In this document: positions 5,196 to 6,197 of the stretch, piece after piece | Layout: every line of letters starts with the position of its first letter | Position numbering within the stretch: the first letter of the stretch is position 1 | Assembly: GCA_036123635.1 (NCBI GenBank) | Contig: JAZADL010000159.1 | Span: 1 to 6,197 of the forward strand | Direction of reading: 5' to 3' | Length of the DNA stretch: 6,197 nt | From: UBA9410 sp036123635 | GTDB lineage: Bacteria > Actinomycetota > Acidimicrobiia > Acidimicrobiales > MedAcidi-G1 | Notes under the pieces: model-generated | What the model was told of the DNA's origin: nothing | The model's input: only the letters and a program-made list of their open reading frames with translations | Database searches by the model: none | Made by a program: the position numbers and the translations under genes

Positions 5196-6197
5196 TCAGC
5201 TAACAGGACGGAGGCGGTCCAGTGCGGTCAGGGCGCTAGAGGCGTCGATGGTCCGATCGTCGAGGCGGCCGGACGGCGGGGGAGCGCCGAAGCCCAGTCC
5301 GGCGAACCCCCGGATGGCCTGAAGCAGGTCCCGGAGGTTCCGGGGAGGCGGGAAGTACTCATCCTCGTCGGTGTGGCGCACCGTCTCGACCCCGTCCGTC
5401 GGGTTCAACGCCCGGATCACGGCGTCCACTGCCTCCTCGGGAGCCGACGCCCCGGCCGTCACCCCGACCGTTCCGAATAGGCCGCCGGGAAGTTCCTCAG
5501 CCCGGTTGATCCATTCCACCCGCTCGCATCCGGCTTCCGTAGCTAACTGGACGAGGGCCCGGGTGTTGGAGCTGTTGGTAGAGCCGATGACCACCACGGC
5601 GTCACAGCGGTCGACTAGATCCAGGAGGGCGCCCTGACGGTTGGTGGTAGCGAAGCACAGGTCGCTACGGCCCGGCGACCAGAGGTCCGACCAGCGTTCG
5701 GACGCCGCGTCGACCACGCCCTCCCAGTCCCGGTGGCTAAGGGTGGTCTGGGCCAGGATGGCCACGTCGTCGCCCAGGTCAGGGAGGGCGTCAATCTCGT
5801 CGGGGCGTTCCACCCGGTGGATGGCGTCGGGGGCCACGGCGATGGTCCCCTCGGCCTCCTCGTGGCCGGCGTGGCCCACGTACACGATCTGGTAGCCCTC
5901 CCGGGCCCGGGTCTTAACCTCGTGGTGGACCTTGGTGACCAGCGGGCACACGGCGTCGACCGTGTAGCCACCCACCTGGTGGGCCCGGCCCACCACCTCT
6001 GGCGCCGAACCGTGGGCCGAGAGCATCACCGGAGCCCCATCGGGAACCTCGTCGATGTCGTTCACGAAGACCACGCCGAGAGCCTCAAAGCGTTCCACCA
6101 CCAGCTTGTTGTGAACGATCTCGTGGTAGCAGTAGACGGGCACGTCGAAGGCCCGAACCAGCCACGCCAGAGCCTTGATGGCCATCTCCACCCCGGC
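5196..6197 (-). CDS. ispH: 4-hydroxy-3-methylbut-2-enyl diphosphate reductase (IspH/LytB), 5'-truncated
   Basis: IspH is the [4Fe-4S] enzyme of the last MEP-pathway step, reducing HMBPP to isopentenyl and dimethylallyl diphosphate. The frame is open to the right window edge: the last codons read AGVEMAIK, the stretch that follows the first cluster cysteine (CAGV) in this family, so that cysteine and the start codon lie just outside. GTG 6191 is an internal Val, used here as residue 1. Visible motifs: EIVHN (24-28, substrate His27), SAHG (58-61, His60), the second cluster cysteine in DAVCPLVTKVHHEV (Cys82), GHAGHEEAEGT (106-116, His110 and catalytic Glu112), AQTTLS (147-152), the third cysteine in DLCFATTNRQ (Cys179), GSTNSSNT (203-210) and TAGASAPE (245-252). 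After the usual C-terminal region (near YFPPPRNLR, 279-287) about 44 extra residues follow. It is convergent with plsC. Confidence 0.96.
   Translation of the reverse strand, partial: AGVEMAIKALAWLVRAFDVPVYCYHEIVHNKLVVERFEALGVVFVNDIDEVPDGAPVMLSAHGSAPEVVGRAHQVGGYTVDAVCPLVTKVHHEVKTRAREGYQIVYVGHAGHEEAEGTIAVAPDAIHRVERPDEIDALPDLGDDVAILAQTTLSHRDWEGVVDAASERWSDLWSPGRSDLCFATTNRQGALLDLVDRCDAVVVIGSTNSSNTRALVQLATEAGCERVEWINRAEELPGGLFGTVGVTAGASAPEEAVDAVIRALNPTDGVETVRHTDEDEYFPPPRNLRDLLQAIRGFAGLGFGAPPPSGRLDDRTIDASSALTALDRLRPVS

Noticed and set aside
5082..5480. Plus-strand frame running from the end of plsC into the complement of ispH
   Set aside because: It has no ribosome binding site or motif and lies mostly antisense to conserved ispH codons.
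1..6197. Mobile element, CRISPR array, RNA gene, toxin-antitoxin or novel defence system
   Set aside because: Seven recognisable housekeeping genes fill nearly the whole window; no spaced repeats, transposase motifs, tRNA-like folds or unexplained gene remains.

Overview
This is an ordinary, densely packed housekeeping segment from a high-GC bacterium, most likely an actinobacterium and possibly from the class Acidimicrobiia. The lineage is inferred from base composition, from GTG and TTG starts, from protein style, and from the chain scpB - rluB-like - tyrA - aroA - cmk, which is typical of that phylum in broad outline. No sequence search was possible, so the lineage is a judgement.

Layout. 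The window opens inside scpB (chromosome segregation; 5' end missing). Three bases after its stop comes an RsuA/RluB-family rRNA pseudouridine synthase gene. A 105-base gap follows, holding a possible weak terminator, an actinobacterial-type -10 element and a 14-codon upstream reading frame that overlaps the next start by four bases. Next is a tight same-strand run: tyrA (prephenate dehydrogenase with ACT domain), aroA (EPSP synthase, class II signatures), cmk (cytidylate kinase) and plsC (acylglycerophosphate acyltransferase). Spacings here are 10 and 4 bases, then a 4-base overlap, so this is very probably one operon. After 38 bases the minus-strand gene ispH converges on plsC. Its 5' end is cut off by the window edge, just after the position expected for the first iron-sulfur cysteine.

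Functionally the operon mixes aromatic amino-acid synthesis (AroA makes EPSP, the precursor of chorismate; TyrA commits prephenate to tyrosine), pyrimidine nucleotide supply (Cmk), phospholipid synthesis (PlsC) and, convergently, isoprenoid precursor synthesis (IspH). ScpB and the pseudouridine synthase serve chromosome condensation and ribosome maturation.

I see no mobile element, CRISPR array, tRNA or rRNA, toxin-antitoxin pair or defence system, and no evidence of a previously undescribed system. The most interesting signal is the candidate leaderless mini-ORF placed exactly to couple translation into tyrA, which has no visible Shine-Dalgarno sequence of its own. The only gene-free gaps are 105 and 38 bases, and both are described below.
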